A stretch of DNA of 64,000 nucleotides from Gammaproteobacteria bacterium. GTDB lineage: Bacteria; Pseudomonadota; Gammaproteobacteria; Steroidobacterales; Steroidobacteraceae. The notes under the pieces were generated by a model that saw only the letters and a program-made list of their open reading frames with translations, was not told where the DNA came from and did no database searches. Below, piece by piece: positions 38,567 through 47,399 of the stretch. The position numbers and the translations under genes are program-made. Numbering within the stretch: position 1 is the first letter of the stretch; the number at the start of each line of letters is the position of its first letter. The stretch is taken from assembly GCA_025357915.1 (NCBI GenBank), contig JANYLH010000059.1, forward strand, positions 22,607 to 86,606, read 5' to 3'.

Positions 38567-39867
38567 GCGGCCCTCCGCTCGATCACCGCCCGGAGCGAAT
38601 CCAGCGTGGCATCGATTTCCGTGTACTGCGACGCTCGGCGGAACAGCCGCTCGAGTGATTCAGGCACCGGCACCTTCTGGCCCACCAGTGGCTCGACGAT
38701 CTCGCGGAACTTGGCAGGGTGCGCCGTGGCCACCAGCACCCAGTGCCGCCCCTCGCGGCGCGCGGGCTGGAGCTGCGCCCAGGCCTCCGCGGCGGCTGCC
38801 GTGTGCGGGCACCAGATCAAACCGTAGCGATCATGGTCGGCGCGGATCCGCGCGCTGATGGCGCCGTCATCGACAGACACCGCGCTCAGGGCCAGGCCGA
38901 GCGCCTTCGCATCCGGATAGAGCGCGCTCAGGCGCTCCAGGTTGCTCGGATTCCCCACGTCCATTGCCGAGGCCAGTGTCGGCACGCTGGCGCGGATGCG
39001 CAGCACGCCCTCCGCGAGGTAATCGGGCACCGTACGGTTGGCGTTGTGCGCAAGCACGATCTCCTCGATCGGCGCGCCCAGCCGCCGCGCCCACACGCAG
39101 GCCGTGGCATTGCCCAGGTTGCCGCTCGGAATGATGAACGAAACCGGTGCGCCGCTCTGCGCGTGCAGCCGCACGCTGGTGGCGGCGTAGTACACGGACT
39201 GCGGCAGGAGCCGGCCGAGGTTAATGCTGTTGGCCGATGACAGGTCCGACAGCGCGCTCAGCGAGGGCTCGAGGAAGGCCTGCTTCACCAGTCGCTGGCA
39301 ATCATCGAAGGTGCCGCGCACCGCGAGGCTGTGCACGTTGTCGCCCCAGCAGGTCAGCTGCTGCTGCTGCGTCGGCGACACCTTGCCCTTGGGAAACAGC
39401 ACCACGACTTCAATGCCCGGTTGCCGGTGAAAGGCGGCCGCCACCGCGCCGCCGGTATCGCCGGAGGTCGCCACCAGTATCTTCAGCGGCCGCGCGGCGC
39501 CGCGGCGCAGGCGTGCCAGCGCAGCAGCGAGAAAACGCGCACCGAAATCCTTGAAGGCCGCGGTGGGCCCGTGGAACAACTCCAGCACCCCCAGCCGCGC
39601 CCCATCGAGCGGCACCAGCGGTGCGGGGAAATTAAAGGCTTCGGCCGCGATCGCCGGCATATCCGCCTGCAGCGGATCGCCGCTCGCGAAGGGGGCGAGG
39701 AACCCCGCCGCCTGCTGCGCCAGCGTGTCCCCGGGCCGCACGGCAGCCACGGCTGCGCCCGGCCATTCGAGCGGCACGTACAGACCACCGCCCGCGGCCA
39801 GGCCGCGGCTCAAGGCCGCGCTGAAGCCGGCCCGGTGTTGCGCGTCGCGTGTGCTGACGAACTGCAT
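38563..39867 (-). CDS. thrC: Threonine synthase
   Basis: 434 residues from ATG 39867 (MQFVSTRDAQHRAGF), overlapping the thrB stop by one base (TGATG). PLP enzyme making threonine from phosphohomoserine. The PLP lysine lies in FHGPTAAFKDFGARFLAAAL. Downstream are LVATSGDTGGAVAAAF, VLFPKGKVSPTQQQQLTCWG and SFIIPSGNLGNATACVWARR. The proteobacterial long form is indicated. An in-frame extension upstream is antisense-like and rejected. Third gene of thrA-thrB-thrC. Confidence 0.96.
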   Translation of the reverse strand: MQFVSTRDAQHRAGFSAALSRGLAAGGGLYVPLEWPGAAVAAVRPGDTLAQQAAGFLAPFASGDPLQADMPAIAAEAFNFPAPLVPLDGARLGVLELFHGPTAAFKDFGARFLAAALARLRRGAARPLKILVATSGDTGGAVAAAFHRQPGIEVVVLFPKGKVSPTQQQQLTCWGDNVHSLAVRGTFDDCQRLVKQAFLEPSLSALSDLSSANSINLGRLLPQSVYYAATSVRLHAQSGAPVSFIIPSGNLGNATACVWARRLGAPIEEIVLAHNANRTVPDYLAEGVLRIRASVPTLASAMDVGNPSNLERLSALYPDAKALGLALSAVSVDDGAISARIRADHDRYGLIWCPHTAAAAEAWAQLQPARREGRHWVLVATAHPAKFREIVEPLVGQKVPVPESLERLFRRASQYTEIDATLDSLRAVIERRAA

Positions 39868-40814
39868 CAGGCCACCACCCTTGCGCCGACCGGCTCCAGG
39901 GCCGTGGTCCAGTGATCGCTCGCCAGGCCATGGTGGCTGAACTCCACGACCATCGCCTCGCGCACCGCCAGCGCATGGCTTTCCAGGCACCAGGCGAACA
40001 ACGTCGGCCCCGCGCCCGAGATCGAACAGCCCAGCGCCCCCGCCGACATCGCCGCGCGCCGCACCGCCGTGAAGCCCGGAATCAGGGCGGCGCGCTGCGG
40101 CTCGATCACCACGTCCTCGAACGAGTCGCGCAGCATATCGATGTCGTTGGTGTAGCACCCGGAGATGAAGCCGGCGAGATTCGCCGTCTGCCAGACGAAG
40201 TCCTTCATCGGCACGCTGCTCCTGAGGATGGCGCGCGCCTCACGCGTCGAGAGAAACATGTGCGGATGCACGACCACGGCGCGGATCGAGGCGGGCACCG
40301 GGATCTGCTTGACGCGCGGCTGGTCGATGCCCACCGTCAGCACCAGCCCTCCGAACAGCGAGGGCGCGATGTTGTCGACGTGCAGCGAGCCGCTGGCCAC
40401 CTTCTCGCCCTGCATCGCGAACTTCAGCAACTGCAGCTGGCTGCACGGCTCGGGCAGCAGCGCATTCGCCGCCACCACGGCTGCCACCGCCGAGGCGGCC
40501 GAACCGCCCAACCCCGAGGACAGCGGGATGCCCTTGTCGAGCTCGAGCTCGAAGCCGCAGGGCAGCGCCAGCGCCTCGCGCATGGCCTCGAGCGCGCGGC
40601 CTGCCGTGTTGTTCGCCGCTTCCAGCGGCAGGTCGGCCACGACGCCGCGAATTGAGGCGATGCGCACGCCCCCCGTGTCGGTGCGCCGCACCGTGGCACG
40701 ATCGCCGATGGCGCCGACAGAAAAGCCGAGGATGTCGAAACCGATGGCCACATTGCCGACCGAAGCCGGCGCGAATGCGCAGGCTACCTCGCGCATGGCC
40801 TTCACCGCGCTCAC
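39867..40814 (-). CDS. thrB: Homoserine kinase
   Basis: 315 residues, GHMP-family kinase making phosphohomoserine. The ATP loop is GIPLSSGLGGSAASAVAAVV, with the N-terminal APASVGNVAIGFDILGFSVG and the C-terminal GCSISGAGPTLFAWCL. The assigned start is GTG 40814, because it overlaps the thrA stop in GTGA; an ATG six codons in (40796) is the alternative. It sits between thrA and thrC in the standard gammaproteobacterial order. Confidence 0.95.
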   Translation of the reverse strand: MSAVKAMREVACAFAPASVGNVAIGFDILGFSVGAIGDRATVRRTDTGGVRIASIRGVVADLPLEAANNTAGRALEAMREALALPCGFELELDKGIPLSSGLGGSAASAVAAVVAANALLPEPCSQLQLLKFAMQGEKVASGSLHVDNIAPSLFGGLVLTVGIDQPRVKQIPVPASIRAVVVHPHMFLSTREARAILRSSVPMKDFVWQTANLAGFISGCYTNDIDMLRDSFEDVVIEPQRAALIPGFTAVRRAAMSAGALGCSISGAGPTLFAWCLESHALAVREAMVVEFSHHGLASDHWTTALEPVGARVVA

Positions 40815-43294
40815 AGCCGCGCGCCCAAGAATGTGGCCAGCCGCAGGAGATCCGCGAACACGCCGCCCGCAGTGACCGCGGGCCCGGCTCCTGGACCTTG
40901 TATTATCAGAGGGTTATCACAATAACGTGATGTAGAATATCTCACGACGTTATCCGTCAGCGCAATATTGGCGAAGGCGTGCTTCGCGTCGAGTTCCGCG
41001 AGGCCCACGGTGGCATCGCCTGCCGCAGTCAGGCGCCCCACGTAGCGCAGCACGCGGCCGCGCGCCTTCGCCGCGGCGTAGCGCTGTGCCATCTGCGCGT
41101 CGTAGCGCGGGAGCTGCGCAAGAAATTCCTCGCTGCTGCCACCGGCAAGATCGCCGGGCACCAGGCTCTCGACGCGCACGTCGCTCATCTCGAGCTTCAA
41201 ACCCATCTCGCGCCCGAGGATGATGAGCTTGCGCGCCACATCGGTCCCCGACAGATCATCGCGCGGGTCCGGTTCCGTGTAGCCGCGCTCCTTGGCGTCG
41301 CGCACGATGGCCGAGTAAGGCGTCGCGCCGTCGTAGACGTTGAACAGATAGGCGAGCGTGCCGGAGAAAATTCCCTCGATGCTGGCGATGTCGTCGCCGG
41401 TCTCGCGCAGATCGCGCAGCGTCTGGATCACCGGCAGGCCCGCGCCGACAGTCGCCTCGTAGAGGTAATGCGCGCCGCTGTGTCGCCGCGCCGACTTGAG
41501 CGATTCGTAGTAGGCCAGCGCGCCGCTGTTGGCCTTCTTGTTCGGCGTGATGACGTGTACACCCGCCGCCAGCCAGTCGTGATAACGATCGGCCACCTCC
41601 TGGCTGGCCGTGCAATCGATGATCACGGTGAGCGGCAGGTGGTCTACCTTGAGGTGCTCGAAGAAGCGCGAGTAGTCCGCCGCCACGGCGCCCTGCGTGA
41701 TCTGCTCGCGCCAGCGCTCGAGCGGAATACTCTGGTCAGCCAGCTTCATGGTCCTGGAACTCATGATGGCGCGTACGCGCAGGTCGATCCTGAACTGGTG
41801 CTCGAGTCGCTCGTGCTGGCTGGCCAGCTGGTCGAGCAGCACCTTGCCGACCGTCCCGGGCCCGACGATCCCGATCGACAGCGTGTGCGGCGACAGATAG
41901 AAGCCCGCGTGCACGGCGCGCAGCGCCCGCGTCGCCTGGCTCCCCTCCACCACCACCGAGATGTTGCGCTCGGAGGCGCCTTGCGCGATGGCACGCACGT
42001 TGACGTTCGCCGCGCCGAGCGCGTTGAACACCTTGCCGGCGACGCCCGGCATGCCCGCCATGCCATCGCCGACCACCGCGAGGATGGCCAGCTCGCCGGT
42101 GACATCGACGCTCTGGATCTGCCCCTGGCTCAGCTCGCGCGCGAAGGCCCGCTCCAGCACCTGCGTGGCGCGCGCCGCCTGCGCGGCCGGAATCGCACAG
42201 CAGATGGAATGCTCGGAGCTGCCCTGTGAGATCAGGATGACGGAGATATCCTCTTCGCGCAGCGCACCGAACAGGCGATGCGCGGTGCCCGGCACACCGA
42301 TCATGCCGGCGCCCTCGAGATTCACCAGCGCCACGTTGTCGATACTGGTGATGCCCTTGACCGGTTGATCGGAGTTCGGCCGGGCGCAGATGAGCGTGCC
42401 GGGCTTCTCCGGAGCGAAGGTGTTGCGGATCCAGATTGGTATGTCGCGCCCGACCGCCGGCGCCATGGTCTGCGGGTGGATCACCTTGGCGCCGAAATAC
42501 GCCAGCTCCATCGCCTCGTTGTAGGAGAGCGAGCCGATGATCTGCGCGTCGGGCACGCGGCGCGGATCGGCCGAGAGCACGCCGTCGACGTCGGTCCAGA
42601 TCTGGATTTCGCTCGCTCCCAACAGCGCCCCGAAGATCGAGGCCGAGAAGTCGCTCCCGTTGCGCCCCAGCGTGGTCTGGATGCCCGCCGGGTCGCTGGC
42701 GATGTAGCCGGTGATCACGAGCGTCGCGGCATCCGGCTGCAGCAGGGCCTGGAGGCGCGCCGTGGACGCCTGCCACTGGATGGCCGGACCCAGCGGCCCC
42801 CACTCCGCCACCACGCAGGCGCGGGCGTCGATCCACTGCAAGCCGCCGCGCTTGCCCCGGTGCGTCAGGTAGCGCCAGAAGAGTCGCGTCGACCAGATTT
42901 CACCGTACCCCGATACCTTGTCGCGCACGTGCTGGCCGGCGGTGCGCATGACCTGCGTGGTGCGCAGCACCCCGTCGAGGTCCGCGGTGTCGCGATCGAA
43001 TTCGGCCAGGTACTCGGCCGCCACGGCGGGCGGCAACAGGGCGTTGGCGATGTCGGCGTGGCGCTGGCGGAGCGCCACGAGCTGCGCGCGCCAGGCCTCG
43101 TCCTGACGCTCGGCCAGCAGCACCAGCTGCAGCAGCGCGTCGGTCACGCCGCGGCAGGCCGACAGCACGATGCCCAGGCGCTGGCCGGGGTGCGACTCGA
43201 TAATCGTGGCGACGCGGGCGAAGCACGCCGCGTCCGCCACGCTCGAGCCACCAAACTTGTGGACGACCCAGGAACTGGGATCTGGAGAACTCAT
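40811..43294 (-). CDS. thrA: Bifunctional aspartokinase I / homoserine dehydrogenase I
   Basis: 827 residues. The aspartokinase domain opens WVVHKFGGSSVADAACFARV and contains LGRNGSDFSASIFGALL. Two ACT-type regulatory segments follow (VALVNLEGAGMIGVPG and ELAILAVVGDGMAGMPGV). From about residue 465 comes the homoserine dehydrogenase with the nucleotide-binding LSIGIVGPGTVGKVLLDQL, plus IEGIFSGTLAYLFNVYDG and EPDPRDDLSGTDVARKLII. In enterobacteria this enzyme is inhibited by threonine. No Thr-rich leader peptide or attenuator was found in the 99 bp upstream. Heads the thrABC operon. Confidence 0.96.
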   Translation of the reverse strand: MSSPDPSSWVVHKFGGSSVADAACFARVATIIESHPGQRLGIVLSACRGVTDALLQLVLLAERQDEAWRAQLVALRQRHADIANALLPPAVAAEYLAEFDRDTADLDGVLRTTQVMRTAGQHVRDKVSGYGEIWSTRLFWRYLTHRGKRGGLQWIDARACVVAEWGPLGPAIQWQASTARLQALLQPDAATLVITGYIASDPAGIQTTLGRNGSDFSASIFGALLGASEIQIWTDVDGVLSADPRRVPDAQIIGSLSYNEAMELAYFGAKVIHPQTMAPAVGRDIPIWIRNTFAPEKPGTLICARPNSDQPVKGITSIDNVALVNLEGAGMIGVPGTAHRLFGALREEDISVILISQGSSEHSICCAIPAAQAARATQVLERAFARELSQGQIQSVDVTGELAILAVVGDGMAGMPGVAGKVFNALGAANVNVRAIAQGASERNISVVVEGSQATRALRAVHAGFYLSPHTLSIGIVGPGTVGKVLLDQLASQHERLEHQFRIDLRVRAIMSSRTMKLADQSIPLERWREQITQGAVAADYSRFFEHLKVDHLPLTVIIDCTASQEVADRYHDWLAAGVHVITPNKKANSGALAYYESLKSARRHSGAHYLYEATVGAGLPVIQTLRDLRETGDDIASIEGIFSGTLAYLFNVYDGATPYSAIVRDAKERGYTEPDPRDDLSGTDVARKLIILGREMGLKLEMSDVRVESLVPGDLAGGSSEEFLAQLPRYDAQMAQRYAAAKARGRVLRYVGRLTAAGDATVGLAELDAKHAFANIALTDNVVRYSTSRYCDNPLIIQGPGAGPAVTAGGVFADLLRLATFLGARL

Positions 43295-43393
43295 GGCCTG
43301 GGCACTTGTGGCAGGTAAAAGCGCAGCACTTTAAGGCCGGTCCGCGGTCCCCGCAAGCGGGTCAAATCCCACCCGCCGGGCCGGCAACGGGAG

Positions 43394-44497
43394 CTAATCC
43401 AGTCGCTTGTGGAAGCGTACGGCGGCGAGTGCGACGGCCAGCACCAGGAACACGGCCAACTTCAACACCGGTAGCCACAGTGCCCCCAGCGTCGCGCCGC
43501 GCAGGATCACGCCGCGCAGGATCTCGACGAAGTGGGTGAGTGGCAGCACCTGGGCGATGTATTGCACCACCCTGGGGCTGCCCTCGAACGGGAACGCGAA
43601 CCCGGACAGCAGGATCGAGGGCAGCAGCGTAAAGAACCCGAGCTGCATGGCCTGAAACTGCGTGGCGGCAATGGTCGAGATCACCAGGCCCAACCCCAGC
43701 GTGGCGGCGATGAACAACCCCGCGCCCAGGTAAAGATCGAGCAGGCTGCCGTTGATCGGCACGTCGAACAGCACCACGCCCGCCACCAGCACCAGCGTGG
43801 TCTGGATCAGTCCCACGCCAATGTAGGGCAGCAGCTTGCCGACCATGAGTTCGATCGAGCGGACTGGCGTGGTGATGAGGAGTTCGAGGTTGCCGCGCTC
43901 GCGCTCGCGCACCAGTGCGATCGCGGTGAAGATCACCATCGTCATGCTGAGGATCACGCCGATCAGCGCCGGCACCACCTGTACGGCGGTGCGCCGCTCC
44001 GGGTTGAACTCGGTGAGCACCTCGATGGCCGGGGACGCGCGCCGTTTGAAGCCCGTGCGCCCCGGGAGCGGCGCCTCGGTGATGGCCCGCACCGCGGTAT
44101 CGACGCCCGGCCGCGTGCCATCGATGATCACCTGCGCCACCGGCCGCGTGGCATCGATCCGCCGCCGCTCGAAATCCGGCGGAATGTACAGCCCCGCGTG
44201 GATCTCGCCGCTGACGATGAGCCGCCGCAGCTCGTCAGCCCCGGCGGGCCGCGCGATGAAATCCACCACCTGGCTCGAAGCGATGTCCGCGATGAGCGAG
44301 CGCGAGGCCTGCGTGTTCGCCAGGTCGACCACCCCGGCACGGACGTGGCGCACGTCGTAGTTGATGCCGTAGCCGAAGATCGCCATCTGCAAGAGCGGTA
44401 TCCCCACCACCATGGCGAGCGTCAATTTGTCGCGCGACATCTGCCGCAGCTCCTTGACGGCGATGGCGCGCATGCGGCGCAGCGGCGCGGGCAGCAT
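43394..44497 (-). CDS. ABC-2 type transporter permease
   Basis: 367 residues. One N-terminal membrane helix (LTLAMVVGIPLLQMAIFGYG), a periplasmic domain of about 150 residues, then five or so helices in the C-terminal half (ALIGVILSMTMVIFTAIALV, LPSILLSGFAFPFEGSP and the final LPVLKLAVFLVLAVALAAV). This is the YhhJ/YbhS layout of permeases that work with a membrane-fusion protein to expel drugs or toxins. Preceded by its ATPase gene without a gap. Last gene before a 99-bp spacer to thrA. Confidence 0.92.
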   Translation of the reverse strand: MLPAPLRRMRAIAVKELRQMSRDKLTLAMVVGIPLLQMAIFGYGINYDVRHVRAGVVDLANTQASRSLIADIASSQVVDFIARPAGADELRRLIVSGEIHAGLYIPPDFERRRIDATRPVAQVIIDGTRPGVDTAVRAITEAPLPGRTGFKRRASPAIEVLTEFNPERRTAVQVVPALIGVILSMTMVIFTAIALVRERERGNLELLITTPVRSIELMVGKLLPYIGVGLIQTTLVLVAGVVLFDVPINGSLLDLYLGAGLFIAATLGLGLVISTIAATQFQAMQLGFFTLLPSILLSGFAFPFEGSPRVVQYIAQVLPLTHFVEILRGVILRGATLGALWLPVLKLAVFLVLAVALAAVRFHKRLD

Positions 44498-45442
44498 CTA
44501 GTGTTCCTGCCCGGCGCGCGGCAGGGTCGCACCGACGAACACGTCCTCGAGGCTCGCTTCGGCACGACGCACCCGCGCCTTCACGCCGCGCCCGGCGAGC
44601 AGGCTCTCGATGCACGCCACCGGATCCGCCACGTCCTGCGCCAGCAGCGCGTGCAGCCGCAGACCCAGCTGAGCCAGCGAGCGGAGCGAGTCGAGGCCGT
44701 GGAGTGCAGCGCGCGCGCCCACCGTGTCCTCGGTCTCGATTTCGATGACCTGCAGGGGCAGATCGGCCATGAGCTGTTTGGGCGCGCCGTTGGCGACGAT
44801 GCGGCCGCGATCGAGGATCGCCAGCGCGTGACAGCGTTCGGCTTCGTCCATGTAATGGGTGGACACCAGGATGGTCGTGCCGCGCGCCGTAAGCGCGAAC
44901 AGGCTCTCCCAGAAATCACGGCGGCTCTGCGGGTCGACGGCGCTGGTGGGCTCATCGAGCAGCAGGAGCGAGGGCTGGTGGAGCGTGGCCGCCGCGAGCG
45001 CCAGGCGCTGCTTCTGCCCGCCGCTGAGCGTGCCCGCCGGCCGCTCGAAGAATTCGGCCAGGTGGTATTCCTCCACGGCCGCGCCGATGCGCTGCGCCGC
45101 GTGGCCCGGCTCCAGCGTGTAGACGCTGGCCATGAACTCCAGGTTCTCGCGCGCACTCAGGTCTTCCCACAGCGAGAAACGCTGCGTCATGTAGCCCATC
45201 AGTGTGCGCAGCGCCTCGGCCTGCCTGGGGATGTCGAGGCCCAGCACCCGGATCGTACCGCTGGTCGGCGTGATCAGGCCGCACAGCATCCGCAACGTGG
45301 TCGATTTACCCGAACCGTTCGGTCCCAGGAACCCGTAGATGCGCCCGCGCGGAATCGACAGCTCGGCATGATCCACCGCGACCACGGCGCCAAAACGGCG
45401 CGTCAGCCCGTGCGCCTCGATCGCCGCACCCGATTCGTTCAC
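44498..45442 (-). CDS. ABC transporter ATP-binding protein
   Basis: 314 residues, one ABC domain plus a C-terminal extension. Walker A is GFLGPNGSGKSTTLRMLCGL, the signature is GTLSGGQKQRLALAAATLHQ and Walker B is PSLLLLDEPTSAVDP. The region RRAEASLEDVFVGATLP at the end is typical of drug or lipid exporters of the DrrA/YbhF group. The start overlaps the stop of the membrane-fusion gene in ATGA, and the stop abuts the permease start. Substrate is unknown. Confidence 0.95.
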   Translation of the reverse strand: MNESGAAIEAHGLTRRFGAVVAVDHAELSIPRGRIYGFLGPNGSGKSTTLRMLCGLITPTSGTIRVLGLDIPRQAEALRTLMGYMTQRFSLWEDLSARENLEFMASVYTLEPGHAAQRIGAAVEEYHLAEFFERPAGTLSGGQKQRLALAAATLHQPSLLLLDEPTSAVDPQSRRDFWESLFALTARGTTILVSTHYMDEAERCHALAILDRGRIVANGAPKQLMADLPLQVIEIETEDTVGARAALHGLDSLRSLAQLGLRLHALLAQDVADPVACIESLLAGRGVKARVRRAEASLEDVFVGATLPRAGQEH

Positions 45443-46407
45443 GGCGCGCGGTCCAGCAACACCTCGACCGGCACGCCCGCCGGCAGATCGCGCGCCGCGG
45501 GCTCGGGCAGGTCGATCTCCGCGAGGAATGCCAGCCGGCTGCGGTCGCGCTGCGTGAGCGCGAAGTACGGCGTGAAGCTCGCTTCCGCCGCGATGTAGCG
45601 CAGCGTCCCCGTGAAGGGTTGCTTCACACCATCGACGCGCACCTGGAGCGAGTCCCCTGCGTGGAGTGAGACACGCTGGGGCTCAGGAATGTAGACGCGC
45701 GCATAGGGCATGCCGCCCGCCAGCATGATCACCACCGGCGCGCCGCTCACCGGCCGCTCGCCGACCCGATACGGCAACGCCTCGATGACGCCATCGACCG
45801 GCGCCACGAGCTTCAGGCGCCCGACCAGCACGTCCTGCTGCTGCAGGAGCGAGTCGGCAGAACTGAGCGCGGCGCGGGCCTGCTCGAGCTGTTCGCTGCG
45901 CGTGCCCTGCAGCAGCAGGTCGAGACCCGCCTGCGCGGAGCGCAACGCCGCCGCGCTGCTGTCGCGCAGCTGCAGTTGCTGATCGACCTGCGCCTGCGCG
46001 ACCAGTCCGCGCCCGACGAGCTCAGCCAGGCGCTGGTATTCCTTCGCGCTCTGGTCGCGCAGCGCGGTCGCCGCCGCCACCTGCGCACGCGCCTGCGTGA
46101 TCTCGCCGGAGCGAGCGCCGTGCGTCAGCTCGTCAAGCCGGTGCCGCAGCTGGCTCGCCTGCGCCGCCACGCTGGCGCGATTGGCCGCGAGCGAACCCCC
46201 ATCGAGCTCGGCGACCACCTCGCCCTGCTTGACGACCTGGCCCTCGCGGACCGGCATCGCGACGATCTGTTCGGCAGCGGGCGCGGCGATCTCAAATCGA
46301 TGCCGCTCGATCGTGCCGACCGCCGGCACCCGATGCTCGCGGGCGCAGGCGGCCAGCAGGATGGCGACAGCGCAGGCCAGGGATGCGCGTAGCGCGGATT
46401 GCAGCAT
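45439..46407 (-). CDS. HlyD-family membrane-fusion lipoprotein of the ABC exporter
   Basis: 322 residues. A lipoprotein signal with lipobox LLAAC (residues ~17-21) anchors it in the inner membrane. The biotinyl-lipoyl-like halves AMPVREGQVVKQGEVVAELD and VAPVDGVIEALPYRVGERPV flank a long coiled-coil hairpin (residues ~70-185, Gln/Ala/Leu-rich). The beta-barrel end includes VTFTPYFALTQ-like sequence. It is the periplasmic adaptor for the ATPase/permease pair that follows. It starts only 9 bp after the last Tad gene, so co-transcription with the pilus locus is likely. Confidence 0.93.
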   Translation of the reverse strand: MLQSALRASLACAVAILLAACAREHRVPAVGTIERHRFEIAAPAAEQIVAMPVREGQVVKQGEVVAELDGGSLAANRASVAAQASQLRHRLDELTHGARSGEITQARAQVAAATALRDQSAKEYQRLAELVGRGLVAQAQVDQQLQLRDSSAAALRSAQAGLDLLLQGTRSEQLEQARAALSSADSLLQQQDVLVGRLKLVAPVDGVIEALPYRVGERPVSGAPVVIMLAGGMPYARVYIPEPQRVSLHAGDSLQVRVDGVKQPFTGTLRYIAAEASFTPYFALTQRDRSRLAFLAEIDLPEPAARDLPAGVPVEVLLDRAP

Positions 46408-46416
46408 GTGCGCATC

Positions 46417-47058
46417 TTAACGCAGCGCATCTGCATGCACATCGCTCTGCATGACCAGGCTCGCACGGGCCACGATGGGTGCACGCGTGGCCACAAGACA
46501 GCGGCGGTGACGCGGGTCGGCATCCAACCAGCTCAGGGCGGCGGCCAGTGCCGGGCCGACCACGGGCACGACCAGCGGCTGGCAGTGCGTCACGCGGATC
46601 GTCAGTACGTTGGCAGCCTGCACGGCGCTGGAGCGGAACTCGATGGAGTCATTGGGGATGACGCGCTGCCCGCCGCGCCACTCCCCAAGGCGCGCGAGCT
46701 GCGCCCGCGTGGGGTTGAGGACCTCGAGACTGTCGAGTGTGGTCACGTCCGCGAGCGCAGTCGCGTAGGCCAGCGCAACGACACCGGGCGGCGCGACGCC
46801 GTCGCGGCTCGCCCTCACGTAGAGCGGGACCAGGCCGCGCGCCAGCTCACGGTGCATTGCCCCGGGATCGGCGCCCAGCACCGCCCCCTGGCGGGCGGCC
46901 ATGAAGGTGGCAAGATTCAGGGTGTTCCTGGCCACCAGGAGCGCGGCAAGCTGCAGGATGCCCAGCACCAGGGGCATGACGCCAAAGAGTAACGCCAGCG
47001 CGAATTCGATCAGGGTCGCGCCGCGCATGCGCAGACCTGAAGAGGGGCCTAGGCGCAT
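46417..47058 (-). CDS. TadE-like minor pseudopilin
   Basis: 213 residues from ATG 47058; it overlaps the DUF192 gene by 10 bp. A prepilin-like site MRG/ATLIEFALALL (cleavage after Gly, Glu at +5) is followed by one membrane helix (FGVMPLVLGILQLAALLVA) and a periplasmic domain with VLTIRVTHCQPLVVPVVGPA near the end. Minor pseudopilins of the TadE/F group help assemble Flp pili. It is the last gene of the Tad locus and reads almost directly into the exporter operon. Confidence 0.88.
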   Translation of the reverse strand: MRLGPSSGLRMRGATLIEFALALLFGVMPLVLGILQLAALLVARNTLNLATFMAARQGAVLGADPGAMHRELARGLVPLYVRASRDGVAPPGVVALAYATALADVTTLDSLEVLNPTRAQLARLGEWRGGQRVIPNDSIEFRSSAVQAANVLTIRVTHCQPLVVPVVGPALAAALSWLDADPRHRRCLVATRAPIVARASLVMQSDVHADALR

Positions 47059-47396
47059 GTGCTCAAGTGATCGCCGCAGCGCAGCGACAGCAACGCGGCG
47101 ACGCCCGGCGGAAATTCCCAGGCGCTTGCGGCCGCGCGCAGTCCGGCCCAGCGCCAGGCGCCTAGCGGCGCCACGATGCGCAGTACCTGCCCGCCCCGAT
47201 CGCAGAACAGGACATCCAGAGGGGCGGCCGGGAACAATGTGTGTACGGCATTGCAAGGCTGGAGCAGCCAGACCCGCTGCCGCTCCACCACCGGGGCAGC
47301 CCATTGGCCCAGGGCCCGGCTGAGGAAAGTGTCACAACGGCGCACACGCCAGGAGCAGCAAACGCCATTGATCACCAGCCGCTCCAGTTGTTGCAT
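47049..47396 (-). CDS. DUF192-like protein of the Tad locus
   Basis: 115 residues. The second half follows the DUF192 pattern: a small-domain strand APLDVLFCDRGGQVLRIVAP (matching the IPLDxxFxDxxGxV core) and the closing AWEFPPGVAALLSLRCGDHL (matching LElPaGxaxxxxixxGD). The N-terminal part is Cys- and Arg-rich and has no signal peptide, unlike most DUF192 proteins, which are exported. Function is unknown. It sits between tadC (3 bp) and tadE (10-bp overlap), so it probably belongs to the pilus operon. Confidence 0.75.
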   Translation of the reverse strand: MQQLERLVINGVCCSWRVRRCDTFLSRALGQWAAPVVERQRVWLLQPCNAVHTLFPAAPLDVLFCDRGGQVLRIVAPLGAWRWAGLRAAASAWEFPPGVAALLSLRCGDHLSTCA

Positions 47397-47399
47397 CGC

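Noticed and set aside
43356..43380. GGGTCAAATCCCACCCGC considered as a tRNA T-arm
   Set aside because: No anticodon arm, acceptor stem or CCA-side pairing around it; it is just a 6-bp hairpin upstream of thrA.
43295..43393. thr operon attenuator or leader peptide
   Set aside because: No run of Thr/Ile codons or paired terminator-antiterminator stems was found.
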